A DNA stretch of 63,325 bases from Streptomyces sp. TRM49041 (GCF_008271805.1 NZ_VSRY01000124.1:1-63325), one strand, 5' to 3'. Positions 7,582-16,792 are shown, counted from the stretch's first letter. Translations and numbers: made by a program. The notes: generated from the letters alone by a model not told the origin.

Positions 7582-9615
7582 ATGACCCGCGGCAGTGCTG
7601 CTCCGAAGCCCGGGAATCCGGGAGTCCGTGCGGGGCGGGCTGCCGGACCCGGGCACGGCCCCTCACGCCTGGGCCGCGTCCTCCACGGCGGACGCCTGCT
7701 CCAGGACGGAGCACCGGGCGGACCGGTGCTCCGCCTCCTGGCGCGCTGGATCCGCCGCCCGCTGCTGCCCGCCGTACGGCTGTGGCGGCGCAACATCCAG
7801 CTGCGCGTGGTCGTCGCCACCCTGCTGATGTCGCTCGGCGTGGTGCTGCTGCTCGGTTTCGTCGTCATAGGACAGGTCCGCAACGGCCTCCTCGACGCCA
7901 AGGAGAGGGCCGCCCAGAGCCAGGCCGCGGGCGGCTTCTCCGCGGCGCAGGACGAAGCCAGCGCCGCCACCGGCTCCGCCGGGCCCGAAGGCGGCGACGG
8001 CACCGGAGCCACCTCACGATCCCTGCTGAACTGGCGCTCCGACCTCGTCGTCCAGCTCGCCAGCGGCGGCGCCGGAGCCTTCGACGTCGTCGCACTCAGC
8101 TCCGACTCCGCGGGCACCGCACCCAGCCGCGGCGCCCGCGCGTCCGGCGGAGTCAAAGTCGAAAGCATCCCCGTCGCCCTGCGCGAAGCCGTCGCACAAG
8201 GCACCGGCACCTTCCAGACGTACACCCGGATCCAATACGCCGACGGACAGCACTCCGAACCCGGACTCGTGATCGGCAAGCGCCTCAACGACGTCGAGGG
8301 CAACACGTACGAGCTGTACTACCTCTTCCCCCTCACCCAGGAAGAAGCCTCCCTCACCCTCGTCAAGACGACCATCGCCACCGCCGGGCTCTTCGTCGTC
8401 GTCCTCCTCGGCGCCATCGCCTGGCTCGTCGTCCGGCAGGTCGTCACCCCCGTCCGCATGGCCGCCGGCGTCGCCGAACGACTCTCCGCCGGACGCCTCC
8501 AGGAACGCATGAAGGTCACCGGCGAGGACGACATCGCCCGCCTCGGCGAAGCCTTCAACAAGATGGCCCAGAACCTCCAGCACAAGATCCAGCAGCTGGA
8601 GGACCTGTCCAGGATGCAGCGGCGCTTCGTCTCCGACGTGTCGCACGAACTCCGCACACCCCTCACCACCGTCCGCATGGCCGCAGACGTCATCCACGAG
8701 GCACGCGGCGACTTCGACCCCGTCACCGCGCGTTCCGCCGAACTCCTCGGCGACCAGCTCGACCGGTTCGAATCACTCCTCGGCGACCTCCTGGAGATCA
8801 GCCGCTTCGACGCCGGCGCCGCCGCACTCGAAGCCGAACCGATAGACCTGCGCGACGTCGTACACCGCGTCATCGGCGGCGCCGAGCCCCTCGCCGAACA
8901 CAAGGGCGGCCACATCCGCGTCATCGGCGACGAACAACCCGTCATCGCCGAAGCCGACGCCCGACGCGTCGAACGCGTCCTGCGCAACCTCGTCGTCAAC
9001 GCCGTCGAACACGGCGAAGGCCGCGACGTCGTCGTACGCCTCGCCGCAGCCGGCGGCGCCGTCGCCGTCGCCGTACGCGACTACGGCGTCGGCCTCAAAC
9101 CCGGCGAAGCGACCCGTGTCTTCAACCGCTTCTGGCGCGCCGACCCCGCACGCGCCCGCACCACCGGCGGAACCGGCCTCGGACTGTCCATCGCCCTCGA
9201 GGACGCCCGCCTCCACGGTGGATGGCTCCAGGCATGGGGCGAACCCGGCGGCGGCTCACAGTTCCGGCTCACCCTGCCCCGCACCGCCGACGAACCCCTC
9301 CGCGGCTCACCCATACCCCTAGAACCCGACGACTCCCGCCGCAACCGGGAACGGGCAGCCGCCGAAACGGCACAACAGAACACCCGGCACACCGGCGTAC
9401 CCGGACAGACCCAGGCCGGCAGCGGCACCGGACTCCACGTCCCGCCACGATCCGCCGTACCACCCCGCCAGACCCGGACCGCCACCGCCGACCCCACCGC
9501 GCTCCCCGGCAGCGGAACCCGAGTCGTCGCACGCGGACAGACCGGCCGGACGGCCCACGACACGCCGACCGACCAGGAACACACAGAGCGGAAGGACACC
9601 ACCCGTGGGCGCTGA
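7582..9615 (+). CDS. mtrB: MtrB sensor histidine kinase
   Basis: About 677 residues from ATG 7582, one base after the mtrA stop. Two membrane segments (about 75-98 and 265-290) bracket an extracytoplasmic sensor region. A HAMP domain follows (PVRMAAGVAERLSAG), then HisKA with the phospho-acceptor His355 in VSHELRTPLTTVR and an HATPase_c domain (NLVVNAVEHGEG, DYGVGL, GGTGLGLSI). The last 110 residues or so are a low-complexity Thr/Arg/Pro tail without a recognisable domain. Partner kinase of MtrA. The final codons overlap the lpqB start. Confidence 0.96.
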   Translation: MTRGSAAPKPGNPGVRAGRAAGPGHGPSRLGRVLHGGRLLQDGAPGGPVLRLLARWIRRPLLPAVRLWRRNIQLRVVVATLLMSLGVVLLLGFVVIGQVRNGLLDAKERAAQSQAAGGFSAAQDEASAATGSAGPEGGDGTGATSRSLLNWRSDLVVQLASGGAGAFDVVALSSDSAGTAPSRGARASGGVKVESIPVALREAVAQGTGTFQTYTRIQYADGQHSEPGLVIGKRLNDVEGNTYELYYLFPLTQEEASLTLVKTTIATAGLFVVVLLGAIAWLVVRQVVTPVRMAAGVAERLSAGRLQERMKVTGEDDIARLGEAFNKMAQNLQHKIQQLEDLSRMQRRFVSDVSHELRTPLTTVRMAADVIHEARGDFDPVTARSAELLGDQLDRFESLLGDLLEISRFDAGAAALEAEPIDLRDVVHRVIGGAEPLAEHKGGHIRVIGDEQPVIAEADARRVERVLRNLVVNAVEHGEGRDVVVRLAAAGGAVAVAVRDYGVGLKPGEATRVFNRFWRADPARARTTGGTGLGLSIALEDARLHGGWLQAWGEPGGGSQFRLTLPRTADEPLRGSPIPLEPDDSRRNRERAAAETAQQNTRHTGVPGQTQAGSGTGLHVPPRSAVPPRQTRTATADPTALPGSGTRVVARGQTGRTAHDTPTDQEHTERKDTTRGR

Positions 9616-11470
9616 CCGCCGCCGGCACCACCATCGGCGAACGGCACGCGGCGCGGCAGTCCTCACCTGCGCCGCCGTCCTCGCCGGCTGCGCCTCCATG
9701 CCCGACAGCGGAGACGTCAGCGCCGTCAAGGCATCCCGGCAAGGCGACTCCCAGGTACGCGTCTACCCCGTGCCGCCCCGCGAGAACGCCGAACCCGCCG
9801 AGATCGTCGAGGGGTTCCTGGAGGCGATGACCGGCGACGACCCCGGCTTCGCGACCGCCCGCAAATACCTCACCAAGCAGGCCGCGCGCACCTGGAAGCC
9901 CGAGGAACGCACCACGGTGCTCAGCTCCGCCCCCGTGCCCCAGCAGGCCGAACCCCGGCGCCCGGAACGCGGCGCACCCCGCGACACCCAGACCCTCGTC
10001 TACCAGGTGTCCGGGCAGAAGGTCGCCACCGTCGACGACCGGCACGCCTACCAGCCGCTCGGCTCCGTCTCATATACCGAGTCGATCCATCTCGTCCAGC
10101 AGCACTCCGCCGACGGCAAGCAGAAGGAATGGCGGATCGACGTCCTGCCACAGGGCCTGCTCCTCAGCGAATCCGACTTCCAGCGCAACTACCGATCGGT
10201 CAACAAGTACTACTTCGCGTCCGGCAAGAACTGGGTGGTCGCCGACCCGGTCTACATCCGGAAACGCCAGGACCCCGTGACGCGGATGGACTCACTGACA
10301 CAGACGGTGAAAGCCCTCCTCGAAGGCCCGACGAACTGGTTGAAACCCGCCGTCGATTCACGCTTCCCCACCGGGACGGCGCTGAAGAAGGACACCACGT
10401 CCCTGACGACGGACGACCGGAACACACTGAAGGTGCCGCTCAACGACAAGGCCGACAACGTCGACCTCGAGCAGTGCCGCAAAATGGCCGCCCAAGTCCT
10501 CTTCACCGTCGGAGACCTGGCCTCCACCAGAGTGGAACAGGTGGAACTCCTGCGCTCCGACGGGCGCTCGCTGTGTGTCGTCGGCGAGGACCAGCGATCC
10601 GACTTCACCGCCGACCCCACCCCAGGGCTCCGCGAGAACCCCTACTACATCGACGCCTCCGGAAAGCTCGCCCGCCTCCAGGCCGGCGCCAAGGAAACCG
10701 TCGAACCCAGACACGTGTACGGGCCCTTCGGCGACGGCGCCGCCAAGGTCGAGAAGGTCGCCGTGGCACGCGACGAGAAGCACGCCGCCGCCGTGTCCGA
10801 GAACGGCCGCACACTCCGCGTCGCGTCCATCGAAGCCGACGCGGAACTCCCCGAACCACTCGTCGCCAGTCGCGGCGCCCGGCCCGATGACCGACTCTCC
10901 GCGCCCAGCTGGGACGGACGCAACGACCTGTGGGTCGCCGACCGCGACCCGGCCACCCCCAGACTGCTGCTCCTCCGCGGCGGCTCCGGTGCGCCCATCA
11001 CCGTCACGACGCCGTGGCTGACCGACGGCGTACGCATCGAGGGACTCCGGCTCTCCGAGGACGGGGTGCGCGTGGCCCTGCTGCTCAGCAAGGGCGGCAA
11101 GACCACACTGCAGATCGGCCGCGTCGAACGGCAGAGCACCGGCGACCGGCAGAACGTCTCCGTCGTGGACCTCAAGGCCGTGGCACCACGCATGGAGTCC
11201 GTGACCTCGGTGTCCTGGGCCGGGCCCAGCCGCCTCGTCGTCCTCGGCAAGCAGTCCGGCGGCGTGCAGCAGGTCCGCTACCTCCAGACCGACGGCTCCG
11301 CCGCGGCCGGCGTCATCCCGGGCCTCAACCAGGTCAACGCCGTGGCCGCCGCGAACGACGAGCGGGCACCCCTGGTCGCCTCGGCCGACGACGGGATCGT
11401 ACGGCTCCAGTCCGGTGTGAACTGGCAGCCCATGGTCGAGAAGGGCACCTCACCCGTCTACCCCGGCTGA
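9605..11470 (+). CDS. lpqB: LpqB lipoprotein, accessory to MtrAB
   Basis: 621 residues beginning at GTG 9605, which overlaps the last 11 bases of mtrB. The signal peptide ends in the lipobox LAGC, with the lipidated Cys at about residue 29. A GerMN-like region (ALLEGPTNWLKPAVDSRFPTGT, about 225-330) and a C-terminal beta-propeller-like LpqB domain follow. In mycobacteria LpqB interacts with the extracytoplasmic part of MtrB and modulates signalling. The protein should lie on the outer face of the membrane. No terminator is evident before the ComF-like gene 85 bases downstream. Confidence 0.96.
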   Translation: MGADRRRHHHRRTARGAAVLTCAAVLAGCASMPDSGDVSAVKASRQGDSQVRVYPVPPRENAEPAEIVEGFLEAMTGDDPGFATARKYLTKQAARTWKPEERTTVLSSAPVPQQAEPRRPERGAPRDTQTLVYQVSGQKVATVDDRHAYQPLGSVSYTESIHLVQQHSADGKQKEWRIDVLPQGLLLSESDFQRNYRSVNKYYFASGKNWVVADPVYIRKRQDPVTRMDSLTQTVKALLEGPTNWLKPAVDSRFPTGTALKKDTTSLTTDDRNTLKVPLNDKADNVDLEQCRKMAAQVLFTVGDLASTRVEQVELLRSDGRSLCVVGEDQRSDFTADPTPGLRENPYYIDASGKLARLQAGAKETVEPRHVYGPFGDGAAKVEKVAVARDEKHAAAVSENGRTLRVASIEADAELPEPLVASRGARPDDRLSAPSWDGRNDLWVADRDPATPRLLLLRGGSGAPITVTTPWLTDGVRIEGLRLSEDGVRVALLLSKGGKTTLQIGRVERQSTGDRQNVSVVDLKAVAPRMESVTSVSWAGPSRLVVLGKQSGGVQQVRYLQTDGSAAAGVIPGLNQVNAVAAANDERAPLVASADDGIVRLQSGVNWQPMVEKGTSPVYPG

Positions 11471-11555
11471 AACGTCTACCCCGGCTGACACCGGCGACCG
11501 CCCCTTCCACCGCAGTTGTCCACAGGGGTGGCACCCCGCCCCCGGCCACGCCAGA

Positions 11556-12623
11556 GTGGACCTCATGCGGGGATGGTGGCAAGAGATCACCGGGCTCGTC
11601 CTGCCGGTGACCTGCGCCGGGTGCGGCCGTTCCCGTACGGCTCTGTGCGACACCTGCGCCAGGTCGCTGCACGGGCGGCCGCCGGTACGGGTACGACCCG
11701 AGCCGGAACCGGCCGGGCTCCCGGGTGTGTGGGCCGCCGCGCCGTACGCCGACGCCGTACGAGCGGTCCTGCTCGCCCACAAGGAGCGCGGTGCCCTCGG
11801 GCTGGCCCCAGCCCTGGGCGTGGCCGTGGCGGGGGCTGTACGGGCCGCTGCGGGGGGTGAGGGGGCCTGCTGGGGGACGGGGGTGGGTGGGGGTGGGGCG
11901 GGGGCCCTCCCCCTGGTGCTGGTTCCGGTGCCGTCGGCGCGCCGCGCTGTGCGGGCGCGTGGCCATGACGCGGTGCGGCGGGTGGCTGTGGCGGCGGCCG
12001 GGGAGCTGCGGCGTGCGGGGCTGGCGGCGCGGGCCGTCCCGGTGCTGCGGCAGCGGCGGGCGGTCGCGGACCAGGCCGGACTGGACGCGAAGCAGCGGCT
12101 GGCGAACCTGGCGGGCGCGCTGGAGGTGGTCGCCGGGGGCGGGCGGCTGCTGCGGGGCGCGCGGGTCGTCCTGGTCGACGACCTCATGACGACCGGCGCC
12201 TCACTGGCCGAGGCCGCGCGTGCCCTGCGCGACGCGGCGGTGCGCGACGCGGCGGTGCGCGAGTCGGCGGCGGGCGATCGGTCGGTGCCCGACGCGGCGA
12301 TGTCTGATACCTCGATGGGCGGTACGGCACTGGGTGACTCCCCTGCCGGGAATCCGGTGCCGCACGGCGCGGCGGGGAGCGGTCGGGCCCCGCGCGATGT
12401 GGTGCCGAGCAATCCGGCGGCGGATGATGTGGCTGCGTACCACCGGGTATTGCCGTTTGCGGCAATACCCGATGCGGCGTTGCGTGACGCGACGTTTCGC
12501 GGTGCCGGAGTGCCTGGATCGGCACCGCGTGACATGCCGATGGGGGCCCGTGAACAGGGCCTGCTGATCAGTGCTGCTGTTGTCGCAGCTTCTCCAAAAG
12601 CGTTCGCGATAAACCGGAACTGA
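11556..12623 (+). CDS. ComF family phosphoribosyltransferase-like protein with repeat insert
   Basis: 355 residues, about 110 longer than usual for ComF homologues. Two Cys pairs (Cys20/Cys23, Cys31/Cys34) form the N-terminal zinc-binding motif. The phosphoribosyltransferase signature VVLVDDLMTTGASL is at about 203-216. Residues 225-334 are 22 degenerate five-residue units (R-D-A-A-V-like). The normal ComF ending resumes afterwards as ISAAVVAASPKAFAINRN, so the insert lies inside the domain, between the PRPP loop helix and the last strand. ComF is linked to DNA uptake in some bacteria; its role in Streptomyces is unknown. Whether the expanded protein folds normally cannot be told from sequence. 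Confidence 0.85.
   Translation: MDLMRGWWQEITGLVLPVTCAGCGRSRTALCDTCARSLHGRPPVRVRPEPEPAGLPGVWAAAPYADAVRAVLLAHKERGALGLAPALGVAVAGAVRAAAGGEGACWGTGVGGGGAGALPLVLVPVPSARRAVRARGHDAVRRVAVAAAGELRRAGLAARAVPVLRQRRAVADQAGLDAKQRLANLAGALEVVAGGGRLLRGARVVLVDDLMTTGASLAEAARALRDAAVRDAAVRESAAGDRSVPDAAMSDTSMGGTALGDSPAGNPVPHGAAGSGRAPRDVVPSNPAADDVAAYHRVLPFAAIPDAALRDATFRGAGVPGSAPRDMPMGAREQGLLISAAVVAASPKAFAINRN
12228..12557 (+). repeat. 22-unit degenerate 15-bp tandem repeat inside the ComF-like gene
   Basis: The first two units (12228-12242 and 12243-12257, CGCGACGCGGCGGTG) are identical. The following 20 units keep the 15-bp phase with increasing divergence: codon 2 is usually GAC, GAT, GGT or AAT and codon 5 a hydrophobic residue. 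The array is in frame and stop-free. Later units have lower GC and use codons rare in the surrounding gene (GTA, TTG, TTT, ATA). Confidence 0.85.
12444..12471. repeat. Perfect 12-bp hairpin within the ComF insert
   Basis: CGGGTATTGCCG (12444-12455) and its exact reverse complement (12460-12471) flank the loop TTTG. The hairpin sits in the coding sequence and includes the AT-richest part of the insert. No T-run follows, so it is not an obvious terminator. Confidence 0.75.
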
Positions 12624-12956
12624 CAGGGAAGTTGCAACGTTGCAGGTGGTGAGGGACCAAGAACACCTGATCGGAGGTTTGTGCTGGTAGCGGGTGCCGA
12701 GACCCGTCCGGGCGAGCTATGTTCGGTTGTACAGGAATGGCGAATGCCGCCCTTCACCGAATGCGCCGCCATGCGTCCGAACGGAATCCGGAGCCGGTCA
12801 GCACATCGAAGTTGTGGGGTGGGGATCTTGTCGACTGGGGAGGAGGACGTCGAAGTCGCCAAGTCCGAGGCTCCGGTGCTCACCGGGGTCTGGTGCAAAA
12901 GGGAGATGCTCGCCAGCAGCTGAGCTGGTTGGAGCGATCCGGGAACGGAGTTCTGC
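12624..12956. promoter_or_regulatory. Intergenic leader region before hpf
   Basis: 333 bases without a credible gene. It contains a perfect 12-bp palindrome, TGCAACGTTGCA, at 12633-12644, ten bases after the ComF stop; its central CG resembles operators of LacI-family repressors. The hpf promoter should lie further right, but I could not place a consensus promoter with confidence. Short open frames here have no good ribosome site and unconvincing codon use. Confidence 0.5.
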
Positions 12957-13646
12957 GTGGACATCGTCGTCAAGGGCCGCAAGACCGAGGTGCCCGAGCG
13001 GTTCCGCAAGCACGTGGCCGAGAAGCTGAAGCTGGAGAAGATCCAGAAGCTCGACGGCAAGGTGATCAGCCTCGACGTCGAGGTGTCCAAGGAGCACAAC
13101 CCGCGGCAGGCCGACAGGTCCGACCGCGTGGAGATCACCCTCCACTCCCGAGGCCCGGTGATCCGGGCGGAAGCGGCCGCAGCCGACCCGTACGCAGCGC
13201 TCGACCTCGCGACTGCCAAGCTCGAGGCACGGCTGCGCAAGCAGCACGACAAGCGTCACACCCGTCGTGGCAGCGGGCGTCTCACGGCCGCCGAAGTGCC
13301 CGACGCGGTCCGGGGCGTCGCCCGGCTCAACGGGACCGGTGTCGCCGTCATCGACGAGACGCCGGAGACCATTCCCACGACCAGGATGGGCTCGCTCGAG
13401 GTACGGGGTGAGGGCCCGCTGATCGTGCGCGAGAAGACCCACACGGCCGCCCCCATGTCACTCGACCAGGCGCTCTACGAGATGGAGCTTGTCGGACACG
13501 ACTTCTATCTGTTCGTCGACGCGGAGACCAAGCAGCCCAGCGTCGTGTACCGGCGCCACGCCTACGACTACGGCGTCATCCATCTGGAGAACGACCCGCT
13601 GGCAGGAGCCGAGGGCCGCGGCGCCGGCGGGGCGCTGGGCGGCTGA
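12957..13646 (+). CDS. hpf: Long-form ribosome hibernation promoting factor (HPF)
   Basis: 229 residues from GTG 12957, with ACGGAG six bases upstream. The N-terminal S30AE/HPF domain (MDIVVKGRKTEVPERFRKHV to about 105) binds the 30S subunit. A variable linker follows, then the C-terminal dimerisation domain (MSLDQALYEMELVGHDFYLFVDAETKQPSVVYRRHAYDYG is read across about 163-205). The long form drives 100S ribosome dimer formation in stationary phase or stress. It has its own leader of over 300 bases and a hairpin terminator downstream, so it is probably monocistronic. Confidence 0.95.
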   Translation: MDIVVKGRKTEVPERFRKHVAEKLKLEKIQKLDGKVISLDVEVSKEHNPRQADRSDRVEITLHSRGPVIRAEAAAADPYAALDLATAKLEARLRKQHDKRHTRRGSGRLTAAEVPDAVRGVARLNGTGVAVIDETPETIPTTRMGSLEVRGEGPLIVREKTHTAAPMSLDQALYEMELVGHDFYLFVDAETKQPSVVYRRHAYDYGVIHLENDPLAGAEGRGAGGALGG

Positions 13647-13738
13647 CCGCCGCGGCCGGGAACCGCCGACCTGCCGACAGCAGGCGCCCGATGCGGCTGA
13701 CCGTGGCCGAAAAGAACGGCTGAATCCGATCGATTGTG

Positions 13739-13774
13739 GTGCCCCTGGAGCGCCCCGTGCGCCCCCAGGGGCAC
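13739..13774 (+). terminator. Terminator downstream of hpf
   Basis: A 10-bp perfect stem, GTGCCCCTGG (13739-13748) with 13765-13774, about 90 bases past the hpf stop. Streptomyces terminators often lack a T-run, as here. Confidence 0.6.
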
Positions 13775-13909
13775 CCCTGTGCCACCGAAGGATCACCGCT
13801 TCGGTGCCGGGGCATGAAATCATGGCCACGCGTACCAACCGGTCCACCATGGAGCCGGGTTGGTGTGCCGACCATGAACTACAGGCCCCGGCCTGCAGGG
13901 GGAGGAACG

Positions 13910-14680
13910 ATGGCGGACAGCTTCGGCCCGGTGCACCACCCGGGCGGCTCCGGCGCCCCGGACTGCGGGGCGGCAGCACACGGCGACTCCGGTGACGGGG
14001 GAGGAGGCGCGTCCAGGCCAGAACCGATCAGGGTTCTCGTCGTGGACGACCACGCACTCTTCCGCCGGGGACTCGAGATCGTCCTCGCACAGGAGGAGGA
14101 CATCCAGGTCGTCGGGGAGGCGGGCGACGGCGCGGAAGCCGTCGACAAGGCCGCCGATCTGCTCCCCGACATCATCCTGATGGACGTACGCATGCCCAAA
14201 CGAGGCGGCATCGAGGCGTGCACATCCATCAAGGAGGTCGCCCCCAGCGCGAAAATCATCATGCTGACGATCAGCGACGAGGAGGCCGACCTCTACGATG
14301 CGATCAAGGCGGGCGCCACCGGCTACCTCCTGAAGGAGATCTCCACCGACGAGGTAGCGACCGCGATCCGGGCCGTCGCTGACGGCCAGTCGCAGATCAG
14401 CCCGTCGATGGCCTCCAAGCTGCTCACCGAGTTCAAGTCGATGATCCAGCGCACCGACGACCGCCGCCTCGTCCCGGCGCCCCGGCTCACCGACCGGGAG
14501 CTGGAGGTGCTGAAGCTGGTGGCGACCGGGATGAACAACCGGGACATCGCCAAGGAACTGTTCATCTCCGAGAACACCGTGAAGAACCACGTCCGGAACA
14601 TCCTGGAGAAGCTGCAGCTGCACTCCAGGATGGAGGCGGTCGTGTACGCGATGCGGGAGAAGATCCTCGAGATTCGGTAG
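13910..14680 (+). CDS. Orphan NarL/LuxR-type response regulator
   Basis: 256 residues from ATG 13910, preceded by a strong GGAGGAA; the in-frame sequence further upstream has no such site. After a 38-residue Gly-rich leader comes a receiver domain (IRVLVVDDHALFRRGLEIVL, phospho-acceptor Asp92 in IILMDVRMP, Lys in GYLLKEIS). A LuxR-type HTH follows (LTDRELEVLKLVATGMNNRDIAKELFISENTVKNHV). No histidine kinase is adjacent, so it is an orphan regulator. It converges on the next gene with only seven bases between stops. Confidence 0.93.
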   Translation: MADSFGPVHHPGGSGAPDCGAAAHGDSGDGGGGASRPEPIRVLVVDDHALFRRGLEIVLAQEEDIQVVGEAGDGAEAVDKAADLLPDIILMDVRMPKRGGIEACTSIKEVAPSAKIIMLTISDEEADLYDAIKAGATGYLLKEISTDEVATAIRAVADGQSQISPSMASKLLTEFKSMIQRTDDRRLVPAPRLTDRELEVLKLVATGMNNRDIAKELFISENTVKNHVRNILEKLQLHSRMEAVVYAMREKILEIR

Positions 14681-14687
14681 CCCGGCC

Positions 14688-15854
14688 TCAGGACAGGGCG
14701 GCGGTCAGGGCCGGGGCCAGGTCGGGGCGGTCTGTGCGCTCGATACGGACCGAGTCGCAGCCCACCCACTCCGCCGCCTCCCGCAGCGCCCCGGCCATCG
14801 GGGCTATCGCCTTGGGGCCCGCCAGGGACAGCTGCCTGGCCACCAGCGTCGTGCCCTCGCGGGCCGGGTCGACGCGGCCCAGCAGCCGGCCGCCCGCCAG
14901 CAGCGGCATCGCGAAGTAGCCGTGGACCCGCTTCTGCTTCGGGACGTACGCCTCGAGCCGGTGGGTGAAGCCGAAGATCCGCTCCGTGCGGGCCCGCTCC
15001 CAGATCAGCGAGTCGAACGGCGACAGCAGCGTCGTACGGTGCCGGCCGCGCGGCTCGGCCGCCAGCGCCGCCGGGTCGGCCCAGGCGGGCTTGTCCCAGC
15101 CCTGGACCCGCACCGGTACGAGCCCCGAGTCGGCGGCCACCGCGTCGAACTGCTCGCCCTTGATGCGGTGGTAGTCGGCGATGTCCGCCCGGGTACCCAC
15201 GCCCAGCGCCTCCCCGGCGAGCCGTACCAGGCGCCGCAGGCACTCGGTGTCGTCCAGCTCGTCATGGAGGAGATCGCCGGGGACGGCGCGCTCCGCCAGG
15301 TCGTACACCCGCTTCCAGCCGCGCCGCTCCATGCACACCACCTCGCCGTACATCAGGGCGCGCTCGACGGCGACCTTCGACGCGGACCAGTCCCACCACT
15401 CCCCGCCGTTCTTCGCGCCGCCCAGCTCTGTCGCCGTGAGCGGGCCCTCCGCGCGCAGCTGCTCGATCACCGCGTCGTACGCGCCGTCCGGCAGGTCGTG
15501 GTGCCACTGCGGGCGCCGCCGGTAGGCGCGGCGGCGGAACGCGAAGTGCGGCCACTCCTCGACCGGCAGGACGCACGCCGCGTGCGACCAGTACTCGAAG
15601 GCGTGCTGCTCCGTCCAGTACGCGGCGTCGACCGCCCGGCGGCCGACGGCGCCCAGCCGGGCGTAGGGCACCAGCTCGTGGGAGCGGGCCAGCACGGAGA
15701 TCGTGTCCAGCTGCACGGCACCGAGCCGGCGCAGCACCCCCCGCACCCCCGCCCGCCGGTCCGGGGCGCCGAGGAACCCCTGGGCGCGAAGCGCTATGCG
15801 GCGGGCCTCGTCGGCGGAGAGCTCGGTCGTGGGACGCGGCAGGGTCGTGGTCAT
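14688..15854 (-). CDS. Winged-helix DNA-binding protein, YcaQ/AlkX-like
   Basis: 388 residues from ATG 15854; a GTG at 15884 is an alternative start and neither has a well-spaced ribosome site. The protein matches the HTH_42/YcaQ family: ARRIALRAQGFLG, then RLGAVQLDTISVLARSHELVPYARLG containing the characteristic QLD, and the later SPFDSLIWERARTERIFGF. Some family members (E. coli YcaQ, Streptomyces AlkX-type proteins) are DNA glycosylases that unhook interstrand crosslinks, so DNA repair is likely. Substrate specificity cannot be read from the sequence. Confidence 0.85.
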   Translation of the reverse strand: MTTTLPRPTTELSADEARRIALRAQGFLGAPDRRAGVRGVLRRLGAVQLDTISVLARSHELVPYARLGAVGRRAVDAAYWTEQHAFEYWSHAACVLPVEEWPHFAFRRRAYRRRPQWHHDLPDGAYDAVIEQLRAEGPLTATELGGAKNGGEWWDWSASKVAVERALMYGEVVCMERRGWKRVYDLAERAVPGDLLHDELDDTECLRRLVRLAGEALGVGTRADIADYHRIKGEQFDAVAADSGLVPVRVQGWDKPAWADPAALAAEPRGRHRTTLLSPFDSLIWERARTERIFGFTHRLEAYVPKQKRVHGYFAMPLLAGGRLLGRVDPAREGTTLVARQLSLAGPKAIAPMAGALREAAEWVGCDSVRIERTDRPDLAPALTAALS

Positions 15855-15957
15855 GCTCCGCACGATAGAGGCCGCCACTGACACTCCGGCCGGGTGAGCG
15901 GACGTACGGGCCCAGCCGCCCGCGGCCTTCGTCGTGGCATCGGGTCCGCCCCCGCGC

Positions 15958-16539
15958 TCAGCGTTCCGGCGCCGGGACCGGCACGTACGGTGCGGGGCTC
16001 GGAAGGCCCAGGTCGGAGGGGAGCAGGGAGGCGAGCCAGCAGTCCCTGCGGGTGCCCCGGTAGTCCAGGCCGGCGCGCAGGACGCCTTCCAGGGTGAAGC
16101 CGGCCTTCTCGGCTACCAGGCGTGAGCCGGTGTTGCCGACCTGGGCGCGCCACTCCAGGCGGGTGCAGACGAGGCTGGTGAAGGCCCAGTGGGCGAGGGT
16201 CCGGGTGATCTCGGTCGCGTAGCCGTTGCCGCGGTGTTCCTTGACCGTGTAGAAGCCGATCTCCCAGGTGCCGGAGCGCGGGTGGTGGAGGCTGGCGGAG
16301 GCGATGAGCGGGCCGCCCTCGCGGGGGCGCGCGGAGAATGTGTACTCGGTGTCGTCGTGCCACGCCCCTGGGACGTACCTGCCGACGAAGTCCTCCGCCT
16401 CCTGGAGCCCGTAAGGGGCGGGGAGAGGTATCCAGCGCTGGATGTCGGGGTCCTGGACGGCCGCGCGCACCTCGTCGGCGTCGTCGAGGGTGAAGGTGCG
16501 GAGCACCAGGCGCTCGGAGGCGAGTGTGACGGGTTCCAT
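15958..16539 (-). CDS. GNAT family N-acetyltransferase (RimJ/RimL-like)
   Basis: 193 residues from ATG 16539 (MEPVTLASERLVLRTFTLDDADEV). It has the full RimJ/RimL layout: WEIGFYTVKEHRGNGYATEIT holds the acetyl-CoA binding R/QxxGxG/A-type loop, and RLEWRAQVGNTGSRLVAEKAGFTLEGVLR is the typical motif B. It transfers an acetyl group to a protein N-terminus or small amine; the substrate is unknown. It is divergent from secA, with about 250 bases between the starts. Confidence 0.9.
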   Translation of the reverse strand: MEPVTLASERLVLRTFTLDDADEVRAAVQDPDIQRWIPLPAPYGLQEAEDFVGRYVPGAWHDDTEYTFSARPREGGPLIASASLHHPRSGTWEIGFYTVKEHRGNGYATEITRTLAHWAFTSLVCTRLEWRAQVGNTGSRLVAEKAGFTLEGVLRAGLDYRGTRRDCWLASLLPSDLGLPSPAPYVPVPAPER

Positions 16540-16792
16540 GACGGGATTCTGGTGCGGGTGCGTGCTGGGAACGAACACTTTCGGCGGGAAGGCGGCACCT
16601 TCGGCGTGTCCCGTGCGTTCTCCTTGAGGGCGGCGTCCGGGCCCGGCCATCGTCACTCGGAGGTGCGGACCTCCCGGCGGGGTGGGGTCCTCGCTTACGA
16701 TGACCGTTGCGGTGGGGCCCACCTGCCGTGCCCGTGCCAGTGTCCATGACAAGACCCAGTGCCAGGCCCGACCGGCAAGGAGACCAGCCTCA

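Noticed and set aside
12681..12923. Short plus-strand open frame before hpf
   Set aside because: No ribosome site and overlapping frames of similar quality; it fits a leader region better than a gene.
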